This document shows positions 1 to 6,269 of a stretch of 11,524 nucleotides of DNA, piece by piece. The translations under genes and the position numbers were made by a program. Under the pieces are notes generated by a model that worked only from the letters and a program-made list of their open reading frames with translations, made no database searches and was not told the DNA's origin. Each line of letters opens with the position of its first letter. The stretch's first letter is position 1. This stretch comes from an uncultured Alistipes sp. (GTDB lineage: Bacteria; Bacteroidota; Bacteroidia; Bacteroidales; Rikenellaceae), in contig UROX01000077.1 in the NCBI GenBank assembly GCA_900549685.1, forward strand, positions 1-11,524, given 5' to 3'.

Positions 1-107
1 CAGACTTGGAAAAATACCGAAGAATAGCGAGATGAGTGAAGGGCAATAGAGTGGGCATTTATTTTGCGCATCGTTGCAACCGCCTGATGCTTTGAGGGTT
101 GCCGTTG

Positions 108-467
108 TTAGTTCATTTCCTGGTGGGAGGTGGCAATCTTCACTCTTTGCCTATCCCTTGCCCTCTGACGAATATGCGCCATCTTCCTTGTGGAAATGTA
201 TTTTCGTTTGATGCCACACAAGTCGTCATACTCTTTCAGCGTCAGATTATCCAAGTCGCCCATCTCCAATAGGATATCGGGGTGCAGCTGGCGGTAATAA
301 TAGACTCCCGATCGGACCGATTTGCCGGTGCAACAATTGTGTATTGCCGATTTGTTTTCGTGCGTCAGTTCAGCGGCACAATGCAGCGAGCGAACAATCG
401 CTACCAACACCCTTGCTCCATTGAATATAAGCACCTTGCACGGCCTTCTAAATTTACTCCTTCTCAT
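108..467 (-). CDS. Small basic protein with NUMOD1-like DNA-binding motif (hypothetical)
   Basis: A 119-residue protein of unknown role. Residues 25-60 read like the NUMOD1 pattern (S-L-x-x-A-A at 27-32, then S-x-I-x-x-C-C-x-G-K at 40-49, then S-G-x-Y-x-x-R at 53-59). That helix-turn-helix-like motif is known from homing endonucleases and related DNA-binding proteins. No nuclease motif (HNH or GIY-YIG) is visible. The N-terminus (R-R-S-K-F-R-R) and the C-terminal 30 residues (many Arg and Lys) are strongly basic, which suits nucleic-acid binding. The start at 467 is chosen because it is the first ATG of the frame; no Shine-Dalgarno is seen, as is usual in Bacteroidetes. A palindrome lies 14-31 bp upstream of it. 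The gene points away from the PUL and is AT-richer than it, so it is probably not part of that system. The DNA-binding role is inferred from motif resemblance only. Confidence 0.6.
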   Translation of the reverse strand: MRRSKFRRPCKVLIFNGARVLVAIVRSLHCAAELTHENKSAIHNCCTGKSVRSGVYYYRQLHPDILLEMGDLDNLTLKEYDDLCGIKRKYISTRKMAHIRQRARDRQRVKIATSHQEMN

Positions 468-480
468 TTGCGTTGTGATT

Positions 481-498
481 TAATAGTTTAGACTATTA
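481..498. promoter_or_regulatory. Perfect palindrome, candidate operator of the minus-strand gene
   Basis: TAATAGT (481-487) and ACTATTA (492-498) are perfect 7-bp inverted arms around a 4-nt spacer. The element ends 14 bp in front of the minus-strand start codon at 467. Its position and two-fold symmetry suit a dimeric repressor site, or a leader hairpin in the mRNA. The role is inferred; only the symmetry is seen. Confidence 0.4.
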
Positions 499-585
499 TC
501 AGAATAGGAGTATTTTCAGCTTTTGGTTGGCAGCTACTTGCTTGTCCTAATCAACTTCGCAAAGTTTGCACCTATTGCAATCTAT

Positions 586-611
586 TTATCATCGCTTATC
601 ACTGTTTATCA
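586..611. repeat. Three TTATCA direct repeats at 10-bp spacing
   Basis: TTATCA begins at 586, 596 and 606, so the copies fall on one face of the helix. Two more copies lie at 496-501 and 655-660. The phased trio sits directly upstream of the weak -7-like sequence at 612-619. It could be a multi-site activator or repressor binding region controlling the sigma-led operon; this is inference from spacing. Confidence 0.45.
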
Positions 612-753
612 AATATTTGGGCCTTATTTGAGCCACAAATCCGTAAAGTTCTTATTATCAATAACTTTAACATTCTGCATCGGCAAATAATAGATACTGC
701 ACCGATAAACAATTGCCGGCAAGCCACGATCCGGCGTTATCGACAAACCGTTC

Positions 754-778
754 AGGCACTCCGTACGAGTGCCTTTTT
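754..778 (+). terminator. Intrinsic terminator upstream of the sigma gene
   Basis: AGGCACTC (754-761) pairs with GAGTGCCT (767-774) across a 5-nt loop, and the 3' arm runs into TTTTT (774-778). The U-run is only on the plus strand, so it acts on rightward transcription. No plus-strand gene is visible upstream in the window, so it ends either a transcript starting in this intergenic region (leader or small RNA) or one entering from further left. Confidence 0.65.
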
Positions 779-861
779 ATGATTCGGGGCCATGAAACAA
801 GCGGAGGAAACAGAAAGGCGGCGGCGGTCCGGCCGGCGTTAAAATCGGAGACCATTTCACG

Positions 862-1405
862 ATGTTCATGCCGAATCGCTTGTTTATTACGGGAATTTTT
901 GCGAATGCACATATTTTCGAAAGATATGTCCGCGTGCTGTTCATGTACGGGTCACAGTTCACCGGCGACCGGGAACTGGTAAAAGACTGCATTCAGGATG
1001 TTTTCGTCAAGATATACTCCAACCGAAGCAACCTGCGCCCTACCGACAATATCAAATACTTCCGTTGCGCGGCGCTGCGCAACAGCCTATTAAAAAATCT
1101 GAAACGAAACATAGACCGATTCGGAGGGGGGGGGGAATTCCGACGATGCCGTAAAAGCGAAAGAGCAGGTCTGTGAAGACGCATCCCGCAAAATCGAAAT
1201 CCGGGAAGAGGAGACGATCATGCAGAACAGGGTCGCCGAAATCATGTCGACCCTCACACCGCGGCAAAAGCAGGCCATGCATTACCGGTATATCGACAAT
1301 CTCAGCATCAGCGAGATTTCCGACGTCATGAATATGAGTTACCAGGCTGTTCTGAACACCATCCAACGGGCCTTGAAGCGAATCCGCACAAATTATCTGA
1401 ATTAA
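862..1405 (+). pseudogene. ECF-type RNA polymerase sigma factor, split by a +1 frameshift in a G10 tract
   Basis: This is the transcription activator of the PUL, partner of the FecR gene that follows 62 bp later. The first frame (862-1176) carries sigma region 2, with the family-typical stretch F-E-R-Y ... L-F-M-Y-G ... R-E-L-V-K-D-C-I-Q-D-V-F-V-K, then runs out of family sequence after the G tract and stops at 1174. The +1 frame, read from the tract to the stop at 1405, gives an acidic linker and then region 4 (L-T-P-R-Q-K-Q-A ... L-S-I-S-E-I-S-D-V-M ... T-I-Q-R-A-L-K-R-I-R). With nine G instead of ten, the whole reads as one 180-residue protein of normal family length, with no other stop or damage. 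The region 4 half alone, from ATG 1220, would not be a working sigma factor. The first 15 or so residues lack the usual G-D-x-x-A-F start of the family; Met3 (868) is an alternative start. Labelled pseudogene because the frame is broken as given; it may be phase-variable or a sequencing error. Confidence 0.85.
1126..1135 (+). repeat. Homopolymeric G10 tract in the sigma factor linker
   Basis: Ten consecutive G follow a GGA codon. In the upstream frame the tract reads Gly-Gly-Gly and leaves one extra G; nine would keep the downstream region 4 frame open. Tracts of this length are known slippage hot spots in replication and transcription. It falls between regions 2 and 4, where added or lost glycines would be tolerated. 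Confidence 0.9.
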
Positions 1406-1430
1406 TTTCCGGAAAAAGTGATTATAAAAT

Positions 1431-1467
1431 CCGGGCGGCAGTGTTTACTGTATAAAACTACGCCCGG
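1431..1467 (+). promoter_or_regulatory. Hairpin abutting the anti-sigma start codon
   Basis: CCGGGCG (1431-1437) is the reverse complement of CGCCCGG (1461-1467), and the fecR ATG begins at the very next base. Inside the loop, CAGT (1439-1442) and ACTG (1447-1450) could form a small nested hairpin. No U-run follows, so it is not a terminator. If it forms in the sigma-fecR mRNA it would cover the translation initiation region of the anti-sigma gene. This regulatory role is inferred. Confidence 0.45.
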
Positions 1468-2649
1468 ATGGACAACAAAGACTATAAACTCTTTACCCTC
1501 GAAGACTTCCTGTCGGACGATTTTTTCGTTGCATCCGTGAAAAGTCCCGTACGCGAAAGCGTCGCTTTCTGGCAGGACTTCGTAGCGTCCGATCCGCCCA
1601 ATATCAGCGAGTATTTCGTTGCCCGGAGGTATATCGAATCCTCGAACGAAATCCTGCCTTTCATTACCGATCAGGAGATTTCCCGGCTATGGGAGAATAT
1701 CGCCGCGGAAACGGGACTGAACAAACCGGAACGGCGTCCCCGCTGGAAATACATGCTCTATCCGGCGGCCGTCGCTGCATCGGTCCTGCTGCTGTTCGCA
1801 TTATGGCCGTCGAACGACGGGGCGCGGCATGTCGAAATCTACGAATACGCCTGCGCAAAAGCCGACTCCACCGAAAGCAGGGAGGCCAAACTGATCCTGT
1901 CGGACGCCAAAACCGTGGTCATCACGGACAAGGAGGCTGAAATCTGCTACGACGATTCAAAAATCACGGTAAGTCAGTCGCAGATACCCAAGGAAGAATC
2001 GGCAAAATACAACCAGCTCATCATCCCGAAAGGCAAAATGTCGCGCCTCACCCTCTCCGACGGGACCAAAGTGTGGGTCAATGCCAATACACGGATCGTC
2101 TATCCGGCGGAATTTACCGGCAAGCAGCGGGAAATCTACGTCGACGGCGAAATTTTCCTCGACGTCGTGCACGACGACCGCCCGTTCATCGTGCGGACCA
2201 AAGGGCTGAACGTCGAGGTCATGGGAACCCGTTTCAACGTATGCGCATACGACAGCCGGAAACTCGAACGCGTCGTCCTGGTGGAAGGGTCCGTACAAGT
2301 TGCGGACAACACGGGCGGAAACAAGAGGGTGCTCGAACCGAAGCAGATGTATGAAGTTGCGGGAGGAGAGACGCGCGTCGAAGAGGTCGACGTCCGCAAA
2401 TACGCATCGTGGATCGAGGGATTGTACTATTTCGACAGAGAGAGACTGGAAACCGTCGCCCGGCTTCTGTCCGATTATTACGGAGTCTCGATCGTTTGCA
2501 GCGAGAAAACGGGCGGGTTCACCTGCTCCGGCAAACTGGACCTGAAAAGCGACCTCGACGAAGTGTTGCTCGGGCTGAGCCTGAGCCTGCCGGTGACCTG
2601 CGAGCACGTGAAGGACGACATGTACATCATCGTACTCAAAAACGACTGA
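1468..2649 (+). CDS. FecR-family anti-sigma factor with C-terminal DUF4974 domain
   Basis: An inner-membrane anti-sigma regulator that should hold the upstream ECF sigma factor and receive the signal from the STN domain of the SusC-like transporter. Length is 393 residues. The cytoplasmic part (1-92) contains the F-W-Q-D-F pattern (34-38) seen in Bacteroidetes FecR proteins. One transmembrane segment lies at about 95-113, preceded by basic residues (R-R-P-R-W-K). The periplasmic FecR domain covers roughly 185-285 and includes I-P-K-G-K, L-x-D-G-T-x-V-W-V-N-A and G-E-x-F-L-D-V, followed by M-G-T-R-F-N-V. The C-terminal DUF4974 domain (about 320-390) starts near Y-F-D-R-E and ends in I-I-V-L; this domain resembles STN. 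The start at 1468 follows a hairpin directly and has no Shine-Dalgarno. The gene is intact, unlike its sigma partner. Family assignment is firm; which sigma it binds is inferred from adjacency. Confidence 0.93.
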   Translation: MDNKDYKLFTLEDFLSDDFFVASVKSPVRESVAFWQDFVASDPPNISEYFVARRYIESSNEILPFITDQEISRLWENIAAETGLNKPERRPRWKYMLYPAAVAASVLLLFALWPSNDGARHVEIYEYACAKADSTESREAKLILSDAKTVVITDKEAEICYDDSKITVSQSQIPKEESAKYNQLIIPKGKMSRLTLSDGTKVWVNANTRIVYPAEFTGKQREIYVDGEIFLDVVHDDRPFIVRTKGLNVEVMGTRFNVCAYDSRKLERVVLVEGSVQVADNTGGNKRVLEPKQMYEVAGGETRVEEVDVRKYASWIEGLYYFDRERLETVARLLSDYYGVSIVCSEKTGGFTCSGKLDLKSDLDEVLLGLSLSLPVTCEHVKDDMYIIVLKND

Positions 2650-2797
2650 ATCCCAACCTTAAAACCCCGAAAAACCGAAGAGCCTATGAGATAAAACCGA
2701 ATTCCGAAAAAACGACCGGACGATACTGGTACTATCGCCCGGTCTGCGATCTAACCGTTAAACTGCTAAAAATTAACCATTAAATCCCTACAAAGGT
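2650..2797 (+). promoter_or_regulatory. Leader region of the SusC-like gene, with a strong hairpin
   Basis: A 148-bp gap between fecR and the susC-like gene. At 2714-2744 two 12-nt arms (GACCGGACGATA and TATCGCCCGGTC) pair with one A-C mismatch across a 7-nt loop. No U-run follows, so it is not a classical terminator. The remainder is AT-rich with TTAA motifs (2758-2782) and ends in AAAGG one base before ATG 2798, too close for a normal Shine-Dalgarno. It is a reasonable place for the sigma-dependent promoter and for a transcript-stabilising or attenuating stem that raises susCD level over the regulators. No consensus promoter could be pinned. Confidence 0.45.
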
Positions 2798-5700
2798 ATG
2801 AATAATAACAATAAGTCATGCTGTAAGAAATCATTATTTCGCCGGGAATTGTGGGTGGTACGGATGGCGTTCCTGTTTTTAACGCTCGGAATGTGGCCGG
2901 CAAATGCCGCCGCAGCCGCTCCGAAAGCCACTCTTTTATCGATCAACGCCAAAAATAAACCCGTAAAAGAGGTGTTCGCAGAGATCGAGAAAAAAACCGA
3001 ATACATTTTCTTTTATTCCAACGACATCGTCGACGTCAACCGCAGAGTCTCGGTCGATGTGAAAAACGGAACCATCGAAACGGTCCTCGACCAGATTTTC
3101 CGATCGACGGATAACTCCTACGAAATCAAGGACCGCCAGATCTTCATCGTAAAACCGGAAAAGAGCGCCGCGAAAAAGAGCGAATCCGCCCGGCAGCAAC
3201 CCGGGACCAATCGGATCACCGGCACGGTCACCGACGCCAAGGGAAACCCGCTGGCCGGTGTGAATGTGATCGTGAAGGGAACGACGATCGGAGTGTCGTC
3301 CAATATCGACGGTACGTACGTGATCGACGTCCCGCTGCATGCATCGCTCGTTTACAGCTACATCGGCTACCTGAACCAGGAGATCACGCCCGGGGCCGAA
3401 AGCATCTGCAACATCGTCCTCAACGAGGACAACCGGGTGATGGAAGAGGTGGTCGTGGTCGGATTCGGACAGCAGAAGAAGGAGAGCGTCATCGGCGCGA
3501 TCCAGTCGTTCAAGACCTCCGACATGAAGATGCCCGCCGCCAACCTGACGAACAGTTTTGCAGGCCGCATCGCCGGCGTGATCTCGGTGCAGCAGTCCGG
3601 AGAGCCGGGCGCCGACGGAGCTAATTTCTGGATTCGCGGCGTAAGCACCTTTGCCGAGGCCGCACAAAATCCGCTGATCCTGATCGACGGCGTGGAGTGC
3701 TCCTCGTACGATCTGAACGCCCTCGCCCCCGAGGTGATCGAGAATTTCTCGATCCTCAAGGACGCCACGGCGACAGCGCTCTACGGATCGCGCGGCGCAA
3801 ACGGCGTGATGATCGTGACGACGAAAACCGGACAGGGCGGCAAGCCGAAGATCAACCTGCGCGTCGAGGGCCGCATGTCGATGCCCACGCAGATTCCCGA
3901 ACTCGCCGACGGCGTACAGTACATGCGGATGTTCAACGAGGCCATCGAAGCGCGCACGCCCGGGGCCGAGCCGAAATTCTCGGACGAGGCGATCCAGGGA
4001 ACGATCAACAAGCTGGACCCCTACGTCTACCCCAACGTCAACTGGTACAAAGAGCTTTTCAAACAGCATACCTACACGCAGGCGGTCAACCTGAACGTCT
4101 CGGGAGGCATCGCCAAGCGAGTGACCTACTTCATGAGCGCGTCGATCACCAACGAATCGGGCCTGCTGAAACAGGCTCCGGAAAACCCCTTCAAGAATAA
4201 CATTCACAACCTGCGCTATTCATTCCAGTCGAACGTCAGCAGCCAGCTCACCAAAACCACCAAGGTAGGCGTGAAACTGAATATTCAGGTGCAGGATTAC
4301 ACCGGACCGCTCAACGACGTGAATTACCTCTTCGGCCGGGTGATGTGGGCTTCGCCGTCGCAGTTCCCCGTGAAATTCCCGCAGACCGGCGAGATGAACT
4401 ACATCCCCTTCGGCAATAAATCGGGCGGTCCCCAGTCCAATATGTACGCCAACCCCTACGCTTCGCTGGCACAGGGAGTCGACTCCAGGTTCCGGACGAC
4501 TTCGATGGGAACGCTCGACTTCGAGCAGAAGCTGGACTTCATCACCAAGGGGCTTTCCATCACGGGACAATTCTCGCTCAAAGTCTTCAACAGCACCTCG
4601 ACGGGCAAATACATCACGCCGTTCTACTTCGAGATCGATCCCAACACGCTGGTCAAAAACGACGACGGGACCTATCAGTACGACCTGCGCTCGATCAACA
4701 CCAACGGAAGCAACGCCGCCGTGGCGCGGAACTCGAACTCCAGCGACCGCCTCACCAACACCAACATCATGCTCAACTACCAGCGTGAGTTCGGCAAGCA
4801 CGACGTGAACGCCCAGTTCATCTACCTGCAACGAGGCTATTTCCGCAACAATCCCGCGAGCAATAACTACAACGCCGCACTGGGAGAGAGAAACCAAGGC
4901 ATCGCGGGCCGCCTGACCTACAACTTCGGCAGGCGCTACTACACCGAATTCAATTTCGCCTACAACGGCAGCGACAACTTCGTCGAGGGGAAAAAGTTCG
5001 GGTTCTTCCCGTCGATCGCCCTGGGTTACATCCTCTCCAACGAGAAATTCTTCGAGCCGCTGACCAAAGTCGTCAGCCTGCTGAAGGTGCGCGGCTCCTA
5101 CGGTCTGGTGGGCAACTCGCTCACCAGCGAACGCTTCCAGGGATATACGCACCTGACGATGGACGGCAAAAGCTACTCGTTCGGCCCGACGTTCAACAGC
5201 TCGATGAAGGGTGCGGTGATCACCCGCTACGGCAACCCCTACGCCACGTGGGAAACCTCGCTGAAAAAGAATATCGGACTGGAAATCGGCCTGTTCGACA
5301 ACCGGTTCCTGCTGATCGCCGATTTCTTCCGCGAAAACCGAGAACGCATCCTGCTGACCCGCCAGACGGTTCCCGCGACGATCGGCATGGGCAACGCCAC
5401 GCCGTTCGCCAACATGGGCAAAACGCGGAACCAGGGCGTAGACCTCTCGCTCGAATACAACCACGTCTTCAATCCCGATTTCCTGCTGACCTTCAAGGGA
5501 ACGTTCACCTATGCGAAAAACACGCTGATCTTCCGCGACGAACCCGACTACGAATGGGATTACCAGTACGAGCGTGGCGGTCCGATGAACCGGATCGGCC
5601 CGGCCTACATCGCGCTGGGGCTTTTCAAGGACCAGGACGACATCGACAGCAGCCCCGACCAGTCGGCCGTGATGGCCAACGTCAAGCCGGGAGACATCAA

Positions 5701-6256
5701 ATACAAGGACCTGAACGGCGACAAGAAGATCGACCAGTATGACCGGACCTACATCGGCGACCCGTACATTCCCCAGATCGTCTACGGCTTCGGGCTTTCG
5801 GCAAAATACAAGCGGTGGGACTTCTCGGTCTATTTCCAGGGCGTCTCGAAGGTGTCGATCTACATGAACGACATCCATCCGTTCGGCGTCTACCACAAGA
5901 ACGTGCTCGGGTTCGTCGCCAAGGACTACTGGTCGGAAAGCAACCCGAATCCCAACGCCGCCTATCCGCGTCTCTCTCACACCGACGGCCGCGACAATAC
6001 GGAGGTGCTCTCCTCCTACTGGCTGCGCGACGGTGCATTCCTGCGCCTGAAAAACCTCGAAATCGGGTACTCGTTCAAGTGGATGCGGGTCTACCTTTCC
6101 GGCGCCAACCTACTTACGTTCACTCCGTTCAAACACTGGGACCCTGAACTGGGCGGTTACGACAACAAGCCGGAGTCGTCCAGCGCCAACCGGGGCAACG
6201 GACTCCGATACCCGCTCCAGAAGATCGTGAACATCGGAGCGCAGTTTAACTTTTAA
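2798..6256 (+). CDS. SusC/RagA-family TonB-dependent outer-membrane transporter with STN domain
   Basis: A 1152-residue outer-membrane beta-barrel that imports glycan fragments in a pedestal-bin complex with the next gene's SusD-like lipoprotein, powered by TonB. Order of parts: signal peptide (about 1-41, basic start, hydrophobic 18-33, A-N-A-A-A-A-A end); STN signalling domain (about 46-117, K-P-V-K-E-V-F ... Y-I-F-F-Y-S); carboxypeptidase-regulatory-like beta-sandwich (about 139-212, I-T-G-T-V-T-D ... G-N-P-L-A-G-V); TonB box region (E-E-V-V-V-V-G-F-G near 215-224); plug domain (about 228-345, with L-I-L-I-D-G-V and L-Y-G-S-R-G-A-N-G-V-M); and a barrel to the C-terminal G-A-Q-F-N-F. The STN domain fits control by the sigma/FecR pair upstream. 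The N-terminal N-N-N-N stretch is unremarkable. The substrate cannot be read from the sequence; GH110 nearby suggests an alpha-galactosylated glycan. Confidence 0.96.
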   Translation: MNNNNKSCCKKSLFRRELWVVRMAFLFLTLGMWPANAAAAAPKATLLSINAKNKPVKEVFAEIEKKTEYIFFYSNDIVDVNRRVSVDVKNGTIETVLDQIFRSTDNSYEIKDRQIFIVKPEKSAAKKSESARQQPGTNRITGTVTDAKGNPLAGVNVIVKGTTIGVSSNIDGTYVIDVPLHASLVYSYIGYLNQEITPGAESICNIVLNEDNRVMEEVVVVGFGQQKKESVIGAIQSFKTSDMKMPAANLTNSFAGRIAGVISVQQSGEPGADGANFWIRGVSTFAEAAQNPLILIDGVECSSYDLNALAPEVIENFSILKDATATALYGSRGANGVMIVTTKTGQGGKPKINLRVEGRMSMPTQIPELADGVQYMRMFNEAIEARTPGAEPKFSDEAIQGTINKLDPYVYPNVNWYKELFKQHTYTQAVNLNVSGGIAKRVTYFMSASITNESGLLKQAPENPFKNNIHNLRYSFQSNVSSQLTKTTKVGVKLNIQVQDYTGPLNDVNYLFGRVMWASPSQFPVKFPQTGEMNYIPFGNKSGGPQSNMYANPYASLAQGVDSRFRTTSMGTLDFEQKLDFITKGLSITGQFSLKVFNSTSTGKYITPFYFEIDPNTLVKNDDGTYQYDLRSINTNGSNAAVARNSNSSDRLTNTNIMLNYQREFGKHDVNAQFIYLQRGYFRNNPASNNYNAALGERNQGIAGRLTYNFGRRYYTEFNFAYNGSDNFVEGKKFGFFPSIALGYILSNEKFFEPLTKVVSLLKVRGSYGLVGNSLTSERFQGYTHLTMDGKSYSFGPTFNSSMKGAVITRYGNPYATWETSLKKNIGLEIGLFDNRFLLIADFFRENRERILLTRQTVPATIGMGNATPFANMGKTRNQGVDLSLEYNHVFNPDFLLTFKGTFTYAKNTLIFRDEPDYEWDYQYERGGPMNRIGPAYIALGLFKDQDDIDSSPDQSAVMANVKPGDIKYKDLNGDKKIDQYDRTYIGDPYIPQIVYGFGLSAKYKRWDFSVYFQGVSKVSIYMNDIHPFGVYHKNVLGFVAKDYWSESNPNPNAAYPRLSHTDGRDNTEVLSSYWLRDGAFLRLKNLEIGYSFKWMRVYLSGANLLTFTPFKHWDPELGGYDNKPESSSANRGNGLRYPLQKIVNIGAQFNF

Positions 6257-6269
6257 CGACCGAAGAATT

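Larger units (their letters stand above)
468..861. other. AT-rich divergent intergenic region
   Basis: About 390 bp with no convincing gene between a minus-strand gene and the plus-strand PUL, so it should hold promoters for both. It contains a palindrome (481-498), a short inverted repeat GCAAA-G-TTTGC (559-569), three phased TTATCA repeats (586-611), a weak match to the Bacteroidetes -7 element TAnnTTTG (AATATTTG at 612-619, one mismatch, no good -33 partner), a 10-bp palindrome TTGCCGGCAA (713-722), a plus-strand terminator hairpin (754-778) and a GC-rich patch (817-838) just before the sigma gene. GGAG at 847-850 could serve as a weak ribosome binding site for the sigma start at 862. No tRNA-like fold was recognised. 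Confidence 0.6.

Noticed and set aside
1..71. Minus-strand ATG at 71 (and another at 58) with a frame open to the window edge; plus-strand frames also end within the first 50 bases
   Set aside because: At most about 23 codons are visible in any frame, and none is recognisable, so a partial gene cannot be supported.
282..491. Plus-strand open frame of 69 codons opposite the NUMOD1-like gene
   Set aside because: The opposite strand gives a longer product with a coherent motif; this frame has none.
612..619. AATATTTG as a firm Bacteroidetes -7 promoter element
   Set aside because: One mismatch to TAnnTTTG and no TTG-type -33 element at the right distance; kept only as a weak possibility.
713..982. 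Plus-strand open frame of 89 codons overlapping the sigma start
   Set aside because: Its product has no family resemblance, it runs across the terminator hairpin, and the sigma frame overlapping it is clearly real.
1126..1135. G10 run as part of a G-quadruplex
   Set aside because: Only one long G run is present, with no neighbouring G tracts of matching spacing.
2936..4207. Open frame of 423 codons on the minus strand over the 5' part of the susC-like gene
   Set aside because: Shadow frame; the opposite strand encodes clear signal peptide, STN, carboxypeptidase-regulatory-like and plug domains.
4220..5980. Long open frame of 586 codons on the minus strand inside the susC-like gene
   Set aside because: It is a shadow of the SusC-like coding frame in GC-rich DNA; its translation is V/D/R-rich with no family motif, and the plus-strand frame has unmistakable SusC features.
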